A stretch of DNA of 64,000 bases from assembly GCF_038502225.1 (NCBI RefSeq), contig NC_091311.1, positions 33,855,296-33,919,295 on the forward strand, written 5' to 3'. Shown in pieces: positions 1 through 11,486 of this stretch. Both the position numbers and the translations under genes were made by a program. Position 1 is the first letter of the stretch. Every line of letters begins with the position of its first letter. Below the pieces are notes generated by a model. The model was given only the letters and a program-made list of their open reading frames with translations, was not told where the DNA came from and did no database searches. The DNA is from Cherax quadricarinatus (taxonomy: Eukaryota; Arthropoda; Malacostraca; Decapoda; Parastacidae).

Positions 1-1842
1 AACTAAATTACTGTCATGGTGTAGATACAAACCTATAGTGAATCTCAACGTAGCGATTTAATCATCTAAAAATTACGAAAAAATTTAATTCAACCAAATA
101 TTCATAAAACACATGCCTCATTATGAAAAAGTACTGTACATAGTAAATATTAAAAATTTATAATAACTTCAAGAATTTAAAGACGTGTAATTTTGAAGAA
201 TATACCATACTATAATTTATCAATTTAACGTATTGCCAATAAGTTCCTTGTACAGCTGAGCTTCTATTTACCACCATTTAACTAATGGCAGCCAAATATA
301 TACTTTTGGGGTGGGACCAGCTGCTTAACATGTAGAACTAAGCAAGTGAGTCTGTAGTTATCAATAATACAAGGGTTCAGTAAGCCCCTGAGTTATTCCT
401 GCCACCACCATAGTATTACATGCAATCACATGACCGCTTTCTTGCATGTGTGGCACTTACCTGACCATAAACAATGCAATAATTATTATGGGTTCTAACA
501 AACAACTGATTACAGCCTTAATGTGCACTTGCAATTATCTAAGATACTCAACATTCAAAAGCTCAAAGAGCAAAATCACTCGTTATTTCAAAATAAGTGC
601 CACACCCTTTCTCCCCAAATCCATTCCTGTATCTGTACATTATTTATTTAAAGCTACCTATGGCCATTAATAATAATGCAGATGGCACAGCCATCACCTC
701 AAGCCTGTATATTCTAATGACAAAAGGTGATCATTAACCTCATCCTCAACTCCATCCTTTTTTTAAATCTTCTTCCTCCCTTCTGTTTCTAATCCTCCCT
801 CAACTTAGTTTTACATATTTCATTTCTCAAATAAGCACAAGTGTTAACTTTTAAAAGTAAGTATAACCTCTTCGTACATTTAAGGTCATGGTGTGCCCTA
901 CATCAGGTTCAGTCTTATTACATTTCCTCCATCACAATACCTTCATGTCATGGTATTTTCACCAACACAAAATGAAATATGCTGCATTTATTTGTAGTGT
1001 TGTTTTAATTATGCTCCAACATAAATTATTCCACATCAGAATTTAATAAATCAGTCACGTTATGTAAATAAGGGTCTAGGGTGGAGGGAACACACTGTTC
1101 ACTTGTTACCAGGAATGTGCATATGAAGATTGTAGAAAGTTCAACTGTACTATACATAAAGGAATTACTGTAATTAAAAAGTGTAATTATGTATACAGTG
1201 TTTTGCTGTTATAAAACAATTTCTGTATTAAAAATCTGAGGCATGTGTAACAAACTAATTGGTGCAAACTTAGTGACAGAAATATATCTCATAAATGTAT
1301 CTTCTCTGGTGTAATTTAAAAAAAATGCCAAGAGCTAGTAATGACCTACCAAACTGTAACATCCCCACTCATCTCTCAAAATGCAGATACTACTGCACTT
1401 CCCACCTCCAGAACTCTTGTCTAATTAGCCAGTTTCCCTCAGTCCCTTTCTAGATATCACCATACTCACACTCAAATTGCAAGTCATATTTCTCCACTAA
1501 TTTTGACTTATCACACTCGCACATGCTTGTTGGATGCTCAAGTCCCTACCTCCCAAGCCTTCCTTCACAACATACATTAGACCAAAAGTGGAATATAATG
1601 AACAACAGTGGTAGAGTGAACACCAAAATATGTTAAGATAAAAAGTACCGAAACAAGCTACAAAATGGCTCCTAGAATTAAAATATATGAGCTACAAAGG
1701 AAGGCTGTAAGCATTGGAAATGCCAGCTTTGGCTGTTAGGAGAAAAACAAAAGACATAACTGAGCATAAAATTACAAATAGACTTAATATTATTAACAAG
1801 GTGGATTTCCCATCACTGTTAACAGGAAGGAAAGTATGAAAG

Positions 1843-1866
1843 AAAAAAAAAAAGGGGGGGGGGGGG
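1843..1866. repeat. A-run followed by G-run
   Basis: About 11 A followed directly by about 13 G. Such a mixed homopolymer is prone to length error in sequencing and assembly. No function is visible. Confidence 0.9.
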
Positions 1867-3905
1867 ATAGCTATAAACTAAGACAGGGAGATGCTGAAAG
1901 GATACCAGAAAGTTCTTTGCAAAGAGTGGTAAACAATGGAATGGGTTACAAGAGGTAGTTAATGCTACAACTACTAGAAACTTAAAAAAAATTACAAAAG
2001 ACCAAAGTCTGAAGACAACATTGTGAGCTTAGCTCTGCTTCATTAGCTATAAATCGGTAAAAACTCCTTCGTACTTTCTAGTTTCACTTTCTTAACTTGG
2101 TGAGGGTTCTATACCAGCCCTGCAGTTTTTTGTCTACATTTCTGAATGTCATTGTTATATTCATAAGCTTAGCAAGTCTTATGTTATTCTGTGTGCACTT
2201 CATTCTGTGTGCACTTCAGAGGACAGATTTAGGTTAATGGGTGTTCACTCATATTTTTTAAATGTCTCAGTGAGCTTGCTGTCTTCCCCATCTTACCCAG
2301 ACGTTACACTAGCTTCAGTTGCCATTTTCAACTTCGATTTTGCTTGGATTAATTTTACCAGCCATTTATTTCACCATTCCTGGAGTCTGCTCAAGCCACA
2401 TCTTACATTATGATACTGAATATTTTTGTGAGGTAATCTAATAAGCCAGCAGAAGATCTAGGTCACATTACCAAAAGCTCTTTGTGGATTTCATGTGAGG
2501 ACTTTCCCCATTTCTCCTGACAAACAATATTTAATACCCTTTTCCCTACCCTTTCCTTTAGCAGCCTTCTTTTATCCTCTTCATTCTTGATTCTCAATAT
2601 TTTGGCATCATCCTTGAGAATGATCAATCCACATTTTTATCATCATCAATATCCAAGTAAAGTGAAGGTAAGACCTGAGCAATCCTACAATTAACCACTA
2701 TAATACCTGTATCTTGTCCTGGCCCAACCCTTTGGAACAGACAATTTACATATCTACCTCCAAGACATTATAATCATATCTCCACTGTTCCTTCAAGCCT
2801 GCAGTGTTGAGAGGTTCTGCTCTCCAGTCTGTCTTCACTAATCTGGTCTTTAACTTCAGTAACTAGCTTGGTAGGAAATCTCTGGACACTTAAGCTTTAT
2901 TATGTCATGTCTGAGGAGGTACAGACTATGCTGGTGCTACAAATTTCAACAATAGCCACACTTTCATGTACTGTACATTATCTAGAAGACATCCCTATCA
3001 AAGTTCCTAAGGCTTAGTCTTATGGTTGCCAATGCTGTGTATGCTGGTGATGTTTTGCTTCCTTTCTGGAGAAGACACTTGTCTTCCATGCTTTCTACCT
3101 TATCAGGATTAGACTTGCAGCCTCTCCATGTCATCCTGTAATTTTGTGTCGTGTGCCTGAACCAATAGTAGCAAGATCAAGTGTTCCCATAAATAGTGAA
3201 TACACGTACATTAAAATATTACCAGTACCAGTGTGGCATCTTTTGCTTTTTATGTGGGGGTTGGACACCTACTACTGCATCGTATTGTATGCATTATAAT
3301 TTTTATGGGGACGGGGAAGAGTGACCCGCAAGTTAGTGGAATAACTGTCCAAAAAAAAAAAGAAAAAAAAAAAAAGTAGTTCATTACATTATTAAGACCT
3401 GACTCTGGAGAAATTTTCATATTTCCATGATAAACAAATAGCCATCACCATAAGCTACCATGGGAGAACCAATACCAGAAGTCACTCTTGTATATATTAT
3501 ACATCATGACCATCAAGAATTAGTGGGAAAACCAAAAGTAGTAGTCCTTATTTGCAACATCTCTAGCATTAAGATCCATTGAAGAAAGCATCAGAAGCAT
3601 AAAGGTTCACAAAGAAGAGATTACAATTAAAAGGACCACTACAAATCACCCTCTTTGGCATGTAGGGTCACTACAGTCAAACAAATACCATGAGTTACTA
3701 GACCTACCCTCTCCGGCACCAGGATTCCTAAGGATAAAGTCACTAGCACCAGGAGCCATTATAGATACCACGAACAGCACTTGGAACAAATACAGAAAAC
3801 ATAAATAATTAGGAACAATATTCACTGTCATTATAACATAACTTCCACACAAAATAACTAACATTATCAACCCCATATCATGTCACACACATCACCCCTC
3901 CCCCC

Positions 3906-3908
<3 letters not shown>

Positions 3909-3997
<89 letters not shown>
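3909..3997. repeat. (AC)n microsatellite
   Basis: An essentially perfect AC dinucleotide repeat of about 44 units. A smaller AC tract lies near 8244-8269. It is likely to vary in length between individuals. Confidence 0.97.
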
Positions 3998-4002
<5 letters not shown>

Positions 4003-5033
4003 TTCAATCCCTAAGCTCTTCCTTGTTAAAAATTAAGAAGTGTATTGATCATCACTATGCTGAGACATTCCCTATAGTGTAGAAGGAGCAGTACTGTTTA
4101 GCTGGATATAAAAGAGCAACATTTGTAATAGGAGAAAACCCCAGTAAACACTAACACTTTCTTATTTTGTTGAGGTATTTTAAAATTGACAAACAACAGC
4201 TACCTCTATGGTAATACATGTGAACATACTGATTAAATATTGTCGTAGCCTTTGGAAGACATAGAAGTTATGAATAAGTGGCACAGTATCTTTGCACTCA
4301 AGAGACAATGTGATTTTTTTTCTACTTTGTACACAAATGTTGTATGTATATTAAAACACTTTAAAATGTGGGTTTTCCTATCATCACATCATCTCAAACT
4401 TACACAAACTGGATGTGCAAGATCTTGATTGCCTGATGCTTCTGAAAACAATGTGTTACTTATTTCCCAATCAGCAGCAAATAAAGAAAAGTTTTTTTTT
4501 TTGGCACAAATTAGGTACAGAGGAAATGTAGGTGTAAAAAGACTTTCCCAAGTCACACTGGGATAAAATGGAGAGGTTCAATCTAAAGCATTTCAAGAAT
4601 TTTATGTATTGCTAACGTCTCAAGTCTGAGTGAGAATGAGCATTACATACATTTCTTGCAGTTTCATCAGTTACCCTATACAAGTGATAAAGCTCCACAT
4701 ATTCCATACAGTACAAACATTCTAGATACTCTGACCATCCACTCACCAATGAACCAACACATTACCAATACTCAAGCGGGCCATGGTTCCTTGTATGCCA
4801 TCCAAAGCTGTGACATTTAAGTAATGATACTGTATATACCTTTCTAACTTAGGCCTATATGTATTGTAAATGTTGAGCACTTATGTTATTACTTTATGCC
4901 TGAGAATGAAAACTGAGGGCATTGTAAAGACTCTGCCAGCTCTTAAAAGCTGAATACCTATGTAAAATATGATCAGCCTCTTTGGAGAAAAATGTATCAG
5001 GTCAGCCATTTAAAAACCTTACATAAAATCATT

Positions 5034-5051
5034 TTTATTATATACTTTATT
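5034..5051 (-). terminator. Two candidate poly(A) signals after zinc-finger exon B
   Basis: Read on the minus strand there are two AATAAA hexamers, at 5046-5051 and 5034-5039, about 150-165 nt past the stop codon of the exon ending at 5200. Placement and duplication fit a real 3' end, but the hexamer is common in AT-rich DNA. Confidence 0.5.
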
Positions 5052-5199
5052 TCTTGACCTGTGAACAAAGGTAGCAAGACACTTTTAACAGGTTTAAAAT
5101 AGCTGACCCAAATACGCTTATTGATATGTTTCTGCAGAGTCTAGAGCAGTAGGGCCCGACTCCTCCTGCCCTTGAACACATGCAGTGACGAGTGGACTG

Positions 5200-5507
5200 C
5201 TACTCGGACGTTGTGTCCTTAGCTCCCTGATCATTTTCATCATTCACATACTTCTCCATGGTGTAGTTGCGATTTCGTTTAAGAGGAGCCCCATGATGGG
5301 TCACCTGGTGGCGCCGCAGGTACCACTTGTTTTTACACTTTTTGTGGCACAAGTCACACTCCACCCCCTCACCCTTGGTGTGAATATTGATAATGTGCTG
5401 TTTCAGATTGAATTTGTTGCTGAAGACGCGGTTACATATTGGACAGATGCCTGGCTGCCGGCTGTTCCAAAGCTTGGGAACGCATGCCCGCACCAGATAT
5501 TCAGCGT
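5200..5507 (-). CDS. Alternative terminal exon B, two C2H2 zinc fingers (BTB-ZF type gene)
   Basis: The exon starts at 5507 after a textbook acceptor (TCTTCCCTTGCAG) and runs 308 nt to a TAG at 5200-5202. It begins with AC, so an upstream exon ending in G would make Asp followed by Ala. It encodes about 101 residues with two C2H2 fingers. The first is C-x2-C-x12-H-x4-H beginning at ICPIC. The second is C-x2-C-x12-H-x3/4-H beginning at ECDLC. A basic GAPLKR segment and a charged tail follow. The fingers would bind DNA in the nucleus. About 41 of 58 residues across the finger region match the neighbouring exon at 6259-6641, so the two are tandem duplicates. This arrangement is known for lola- and tramtrack-type genes, where one common BTB part is spliced to many alternative zinc-finger ends. 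There is no local start codon, consistent with an internal-to-terminal exon. Which gene it belongs to is inference. Confidence 0.85.
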
Positions 5508-6161
5508 CTGCAAGGGAAGAAGAAATGTCCTCTCAGTATGGCTGTCTCTTGGGACATCCCAGTCCACTTAGCTTACTTAGGGAATTAGAGCTATCAGGAT
5601 TCTTTGACCAGGGAACAACAGGTGGACAGGTGGATTTTTGTTTTGGCTAAATCAGCTAGATGCAACTCCAGCCAATATCCCATGCTTCATTTCATTCCTT
5701 ACCATTACATTTCTTATTTCAGCCAATTACCTCCTGAAATTAACATTAATAATTTTTAGCAGATCAACTACTGTATTATTCTTAATGTTCTAATTTTATA
5801 GTCAAGTTAATCAAGAGGTGACAAAAGAATAAGGAATCTATCTTGCAGAACACGAGTAGAGCAATGAAAAAACTGCTATAAGTCTACGAGAACACTACTT
5901 GGACAGAGTCATGCTTAGCAATAAGAGTCTTCACTACATGCTACCTCTTACTCAAGGCTCACAAATGGCAACCTGTTGTCATATTGGACCATTTTTTAAC
6001 AATTTAGCCATGAAATCTATTTTTTTTATTATTAAGCATGGTACTTGTGTTTTCAGGATCTTAACCATTAAATATTTCGTCCATGTCCACCTGTTGTTGA
6101 ATTTATCTGTCAAAAATTAATTACTGACAGGACATTTTTCTAATACAAATATTACGAATGA

Positions 6162-6167
6162 TTTATT
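6162..6167 (-). terminator. Candidate poly(A) signal after zinc-finger exon A
   Basis: An AATAAA hexamer on the minus strand about 92 nt past the TGA at 6259-6261. Having its own signal before exon B fits a true alternative last exon. Chance occurrence cannot be excluded. Confidence 0.45.
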
Positions 6168-6258
6168 ACAGCCTTTGTACTACACTTTGTCTAAATCATC
6201 CATAAATGAATCCCAAACGTCAACTGCAGAACATACTAGAGTGATTTTGAAGGGGAAT

Positions 6259-6641
6259 TCAGCACATGCGATCCATTTGTTTCTTAGTGAAGACCTCTTG
6301 AGGTTGGGATGTCTCCATCTGGTGGGGAGTAGGAGTGAGTGCCAAGCCAAAGTTCTTTCTTAAATCATTGGCAGCATGCTGGTTGGTCAAGGGCTTGCTA
6401 GACTTGGGCTCAGCTGGGCCTTTGGAGCGTCGCAGGGGAGCACCATGGGCAGTCACATGGTGTTTGCGCAAGTACCACTTGTTCTTGACCACCTTATGGC
6501 ACAATTCACACTCAATCCCCTCCCCTACTGTGTGCACGTTCACAATGTGTTGTTTCAGGTTAAACGAATTACTGAAAGTTTTCCAGCAAAACGGACAGAG
6601 GCGGGGTTGCATGCAGCGCCACCTTTGGCGAGCGGGGGCAT
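6259..6641 (-). CDS. Alternative terminal exon A, two C2H2 zinc fingers (BTB-ZF type gene)
   Basis: The exon starts at 6641 directly after a pyrimidine-rich acceptor (TTTTGCTCTGTTCCAG) and ends at TGA 6259-6261, 383 nt. It begins with AT, so G from the upstream exon gives Asp, then Ala, exactly as in exon B at 5507. It encodes about 126 residues. Finger 1 (LCPFC, C-x2-C-x12-H-x4-H) and finger 2 (ECELC, C-x2-C-x12-H-x4-H) are joined by a VGEGIE linker, followed by GAPLRR and a Lys/Ser-rich, Gln/Pro-containing tail. The open frame continues past the acceptor only by chance. Like exon B it should provide alternative DNA-binding specificity to a shared N-terminal protein. Exons A and B are about 750 bp apart with no coding DNA between them. 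Confidence 0.87.
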
Positions 6642-8689
6642 CTGGAACAGAGCAAAACATGGCATTAACCTGGGCCCTTAGTGTGCTGCTGCCAAATGCC
6701 CCCACTCAGCCAAGTGCTCACGGGTCTTTCTGATAATCATGTCAATGCTCTTCATAAAATCTCTTCAATTTACTGTGCTTCACATCATTGCTACAAAGAT
6801 GACCAAAAAAAAAAAAAAAAAAAAATGAAAATTAATTGTCCTTCCTTGGTCCATTAAGCTGTGTTCCACGTATACAGTATATGATTTGTTTCAAACCATA
6901 TAGTTGATAATTTAATTATTAATCACATTCAACATAAAGCACTTTAAAAAATGTAACTGGTCCTGTGACACAGGGATGAAAGAGATAAGGTCAAAGAAGT
7001 TACTACAGTACTGTACTTACAAAAACAAACCTTACTGCATAAGCTTTAACGAATCAATCATTTAAAAAAAAAAAACTTGCTTACTGCTTCCTATTACTTG
7101 TGACCAGTAACAATGGTCTAATGAATAATTCCAAGTTTCAAAAGTTTTATAGCTGTTTATGCTTATGCAGTTCAGTCTCTAACAATGAAATGAAGCCCCA
7201 ATCATCAAACAATCTACTAGAAATGCCAACATTCATCTAAAAAAAATTCTGAAAGTTATGATATAAAACAAGATTCTAAACATGCATATTTAAATGACTA
7301 AGATTTATATACTGTAGATAAATTTTCTTTTAAAAAATACAATTCACAAAAATTATTATACTGATATACAGTAACAATCATTTTTGGGTATTCGGTGAAC
7401 TTTGCTATTTCTAGTATTTTCATTTTGAGCACACAATAAATAACTTTAAATATTCTATGTAACATATGAAAGCTTTTCCACATAGTGAAGAGTACGGTAC
7501 TTATATCGTAGAAATGTTGAAACTGAGCAGTGGTATTCCATGCATTTTTTTTTAGTAAATACGTACGTATAGTGTAACAAAATCCAGGGGGATGAAATGG
7601 CATACTGCTAACAAGTATTATTATATCAATGGTACCATACAATACTAATAAGTTAATAAGACACATGTGCAACACCTGGGTATCTTTATTTTGAAGACAT
7701 TTTGCCAACCAGTGGCTTTTTCAATTCAATATAGAGATTGTAATGAACTAAACTAAAAAGGCCACTCATCTGTACATAACTTTTGTAGTGAAATGAAAAA
7801 GTCACTAGTTAGCAAAAAATTTTCAAAGCAAATAGTATACACAGGTGTTGCACATTTGTCTGATGATCACATTGGTGATAAGCCTGAATTAGAAAACACA
7901 AGACACAAAACAAGCTATTATTGGGACAATGTTTCAATCTGTGCAGAACTTAATGAGGTCATGACTTGATAAAGTTCTACACACAGAAAAACTTTGTTTC
8001 AATGAAACCAGGTCTTGCAACTTTTGCCTATCTTAAGCAAAAACCAAAGATAAGTACAACTGTCATTGCAAGCATGTCTGTAGAGTTGGCATTCATTGCA
8101 TCATCTTGGAATGAAACTCTCCATATACCAGTAACCACAATGCTTTTTTGAAAAAGCTTTAAACTCTAACCGATACAAACACCACTTTTACCCTTCAAAC
8201 AAGTGTAAATGCATCGTTGAAAAAACTAACACACTTGCGCATGCACACACACACACACACACACACACAAACTTATGTGCACACACACTGAACATTGCAT
8301 GAAATACTGTATTATCAGTTACCAGTTTAGCCATTCTGGGGTGTATTTCATTTAGCCATTCTGGGATGTATTTCACTGACGTTTAATGATCTCAATTAAT
8401 TTTAACCTGGTCTACGATAAGTTGGACAAGATTACCATTAGGCAAAGTTAACATATTGGTAGCAAAGGATCATTTAATGCAAGAATTTTCTGCTACTGGT
8501 GTGTGTATTTCCACCTGTCAGCTTTTGCCACTGTCTACCTACAAGTAATCTAAATGCCATTACTGTAAAGAATAAGTGTTACAAAAGCATGTCTGGAATA
8601 ATTCACAACAACACGCTGTACACTTGGAAAAAAGAGACTTGACATATTTTGACCCATCCTGGACCATTATCAAGTCACAGTTGAATAAG
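6642..8689. other. Intron, no gene recognised
   Basis: AT-rich DNA upstream of zinc-finger exon A. It holds an A-run near 6806-6825, a short AC microsatellite near 8244-8269 and a local direct repeat near 8330-8372 (a GCCATTCTGGG-type unit twice). The 136-codon minus-strand frame at 7298-7708 has no domain I recognise and I do not count it as a gene. Confidence 0.55.
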
Positions 8690-9215
8690 AAAACCCAAGA
8701 CCAGAAGGCAGGTTGAGAAGAAAAAGAAAAAGAAGAAAAAGAAAAAAAAAGAGGAGGAGAAGGAGAAGATGGAGAAGAAGAAATAATAATAATAAGAAGT
8801 TCCCTTGGAGCATGTAGAAACAAGCCTCAGTGCACCCCTGACAGTGAAGTGATGAGATAACATAAAATAAGAAGTGACATTTGATGAGCATCAGCCCTCG
8901 CTTTGTTTTCGCAGGTACACAAACATGTCTGTCTTTCTATTTGTCTGTCTGTCAGGCTTCCTGTCTGTCTATCCATCTAGCTCTCTGTCTCAGAGAGAGC
9001 CACAAGACTGTGTCATCACGTCATCACGTTTACTCATATCTTCAAGCAGAGTACAGCACTTTGTCTGGATTTTTTGGGTTATCCAAAGTAATTTACACTA
9101 TGCATACTTGTATTTATGTGTATCTATGAAACAGAGATAGACAGAGACAGATAGAAAGAGACTGAGACAGACAAAGACAGAGACAGATAAAGACAGACAA
9201 ACGGAGATAAAGCCA
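8690..9215 (+). repeat. Left arm of a large imperfect inverted repeat
   Basis: This stretch matches, in reverse complement and in the same order, about 10540-11125. Shared blocks are a purine-rich GAA/GGA tract with ATA repeats, a TTCCCTTGGAGCA-type block, a TTTGATGAGC block, a TGTC/TATC tetranucleotide tract, a TTCAAGCAGAGTA block, and a segment containing TTTTTTGGGTTA. The shared TTTTTTGGGTTA segment recurs near 52263 and 44940, so each arm carries a dispersed repeat. The right arm lies inside the piggyBac-type element at 9407-11451, while this arm lies outside it. Confidence 0.75.
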
Positions 9216-9235
9216 GACCGCCATCAGCCGACCAG

Positions 9236-9299
9236 CCATGCAGCTGGCCAGCCAGCCACGCAGCCGGCCAGCCAGCCACGCAGCCGGCCAGCCAGCCTG
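9236..9299. repeat. 20-bp GC-rich minisatellite
   Basis: About three tandem copies of a 20-bp unit built on CAGCCGGCCAGCCAGC. It stands out as GC-rich in AT-rich surroundings. No coding role is seen. Confidence 0.85.
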
Positions 9300-9884
9300 C
9301 TGAACAAGTACAGTATTACGTTCCAGAATTGTTTCTCTTTACTTAGGGCATAGGTTATAAGACATTCACACTTACTACTGTGCAATCTACATCTACAGGA
9401 CCTTAACCCTTTGACTGTCGAAAGGCCCAATCCTGAAGTGTCTCCTGGTGTCGCAAAATATTCGAAAAAGTAAAATTATTTTTTCTTATGAAAATGTTAA
9501 GATTATTTTTGTGATTGTTTTAGTCCAAAAAAAAAAAATTCTTCCCATCAGCACTTACTCAGATATAGAGGCATGAAGTTTGCAGAAAATGAGCCGCATA
9601 TGGCAACAGCGGCGACTGCCGCTCACCCGGTAAGCTTTGGTTTACCTGTATTTGAAGGTTTTTTTTTTTTCACTATTTTGTTTTTTCACATAACTTATGT
9701 GGCCTGTGAGACCAAAGTAAGGTGCAATGTACATATATACACTCGTTGTATGCAACACAATAAGCACACAAACATAATTATCAATATATTGTTTACAAAA
9801 CTTGTTTACAAAAACAATACAAAAATTTTTTTATTACTATTGTTCTATAATATATATACCAATATACAGTCACTGGACATATTC

Positions 9885-10075
9885 CTAGAAGTTCTGCAGC
9901 TTGTGTAACTCTTTGAAACATGGTGTCATACACAAAGGTGTTTTACACTCCTCACACATAAAACCAGTGTGTGTGCATTTTTGTGAAAGTTTTTTTTTAT
10001 GTGCAAAGACAAAACACCTCGTCTGAGCAGTTTTCTTCAAAGTATTAGCAGGCAGTTGTGTTATGTAGTTATCCT
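9885..10075 (-). pseudogene. piggyBac transposase C-terminal Cys-rich tail remnant
   Basis: On the minus strand the segment reads as a Cys-rich tail ending CMTPCFKELHKLQNF and a TAG at 9885-9887. It is nearly the same as the end of the transposase at 34880. This RING/PHD-like Cys/His tail is typical of many piggyBac-family (PGBD-like) proteins. The catalytic domain is missing, so this is a fossil. Confidence 0.8.
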
Positions 10076-10078
10076 AGG

Positions 10079-10300
10079 CATCATTCCTTCCTGCATTCCT
10101 TTCCTTCATTCCTTTCCTGCATTCCTTTCCTTCATTCCTTTCCTGCATTCCTTTCCTTCATTCCTTTCCTGCATTCCTTTCCTTCATTCCTTTCCTTCAT
10201 TCCTTTCCTACCTCTCTTCCTACATTCCTTCATCTGTCCTTCCTTACTTTTTTCCTTCCTTTCATCTCGTCCTTCCTTCATTCCTGCCTTCCCTTCTTGC
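10079..10300. repeat. 13/26-bp TTCCTTTCCT minisatellite
   Basis: Tandem units alternate between versions with CTGCA and CTTCA, giving a 26-bp higher-order period, then degrade to scattered TTCC motifs. Long Ser/Phe/Pro reading frames through it are artefacts of the repeat. Confidence 0.93.
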
Positions 10301-10539
10301 TTCTGGTTTCTATAATATATATACACATATATAGTCACTAGATACTTTCATACAACTGCTATTATCTCCATTCAGCAAGCTTGTCTTGTGTGCGAGTGTG
10401 TGGCTTATAATTGTTTTGAGTCAGGATTCGGCAGCTGTCAAAATTACATATTGTCTCATTACTCACCCCCCCTACCGCCTGTCAAAACAATGGGGTCGGA
10501 TGCTGCTTCCCCTCCATTCTATCTAATTATCTTTCTCCC

Positions 10540-11125
10540 TCATTCTATCTCTTTCAATCTGTCTCTCTTTCTATCTGTCTGTCTATCTCTGTCTCACAGG
10601 TACACACAAATACAAGTATACATAGTGTAAATTACCTAGGCTAACCCAAAAAATCCAGACAAAGTGCTATACTCTGCTTGAAGATGTGAGTAAACGTGAT
10701 GATGATGCAGTCTAATGGCTCTCTCTGAGACAGAGAGCTAGATGGATAGACAGGGAGCTTGGCAGACAGACAAATAGACAGACAGAAATGTTAGTGTACC
10801 AGCAAAAACAAAGGGAGGGGGATGGTCATCTAATCTTTTCTTATCAGCTGCACCCTCCCCCACCCTCGTTTACGCTCATCAAACGTCAGCTCTTATCAGA
10901 TGTTATCTCCCTTTATCTTGTCACTGTCATGGGGTGAAATATTTTTCGTGCTTCAAGGGAACATATTATTACATATTATTATTATTACGTATTATTATTA
11001 TTGTTCTTCCTATTCTTCCTCCTTCCTCCTCCTCCTCCTCCAACTTCTTCCTCCTCCTTCCTCCTCCTCCTCCTCCTTCCTCCTCCTCCTCCTCCCTCCT
11101 CCTCCATTGCTTTTGGTCTCAAACT
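10540..11125 (-). repeat. Right arm of a large imperfect inverted repeat
   Basis: Reverse-complement partner of 8690-9215 with block-by-block matches, including AGAGAGAGCCA, TTCAAGCAGAGTA and TTTGTCTGGAT, and ending in a CTCCTC tract at about 11020-11105. The two arms are separated by about 1.3 kb. Confidence 0.75.
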
Positions 11126-11486
11126 CCTGGAAATCATGAAATTGATCTTCACTGACACTTCCATCTGTGTTAGAGCATCACTTGGGAAGAGTCCCAGATT
11201 TGCTGGGGAGTCACATATTTCTTACCGCTAGACATGCTGAAAAAGGAGGACTGAAATGGCATTCCCACAATGCACCACTGGCTCCCCGATTTTTTTTATA
11301 TGGTGCACACTGACCATGAAGACCCATTCTCTCACATGTGGGCCTACCAGCTTTCTCCTGCTTGGTTTGAAGCCACTAGAATTTATGCATATAGATACGT
11401 CAAACACGGTATCTCCTATGACGTATATATACGACTGCGACAGTCAAGGGGTTAAATTCCGATATTAACTTTGACCTAAAATGCTG

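Larger units (their letters stand above)
1..5033. other. Non-coding flank or intron, no gene recognised
   Basis: AT-rich DNA lying downstream of the minus-strand zinc-finger exons. Reading frames here are short, lack recognisable domains and have no convincing splice context. It holds an A-then-G homopolymer run at 1843-1866, an A-rich run near 3351-3375 and a long AC microsatellite at 3909-3997. A lone donor-like site on the minus strand near 456-462 (CAG before GTAAG) has no convincing partner exon. No further zinc-finger exon related to those at 5.2 and 6.3 kb was seen. Confidence 0.6.
9407..11451 (-). mobile_element. Degenerate piggyBac-type transposon
   Basis: It is bounded by TTAA at 9403-9406 and 11452-11455, the piggyBac target, with inverted ends CCCTTTGACTGTCG and CCCCTTGACTGTCG. 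The minus-strand 5' end (from 11451) resembles the 5' leader of the larger piggyBac at 29980. The 3' end encodes the C-terminal Cys-rich tail of the transposase. The middle has been replaced or filled by repeats: a TTCCTTTCCT minisatellite at 10079-10300, the right arm of an inverted repeat at about 10540-11125, and ATT and CTC microsatellites near 10970-11105. It is non-functional. Confidence 0.8.

Noticed and set aside
441..520. Possible minus-strand exon ending at the donor-like site near 462
   Set aside because: Upstream acceptors are weak, and the frame matching the other exons meets a stop within about 35 nt.
7298..7708. 136-codon minus-strand frame just upstream of zinc-finger exon A
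   Set aside because: No domain, AT-driven composition, and no splice site in phase with exon A.
8560..8891. Minus-strand Phe/Leu/Ser-rich frames of 62-87 codons
   Set aside because: They translate a purine-rich GAA tract that is part of an inverted repeat arm.
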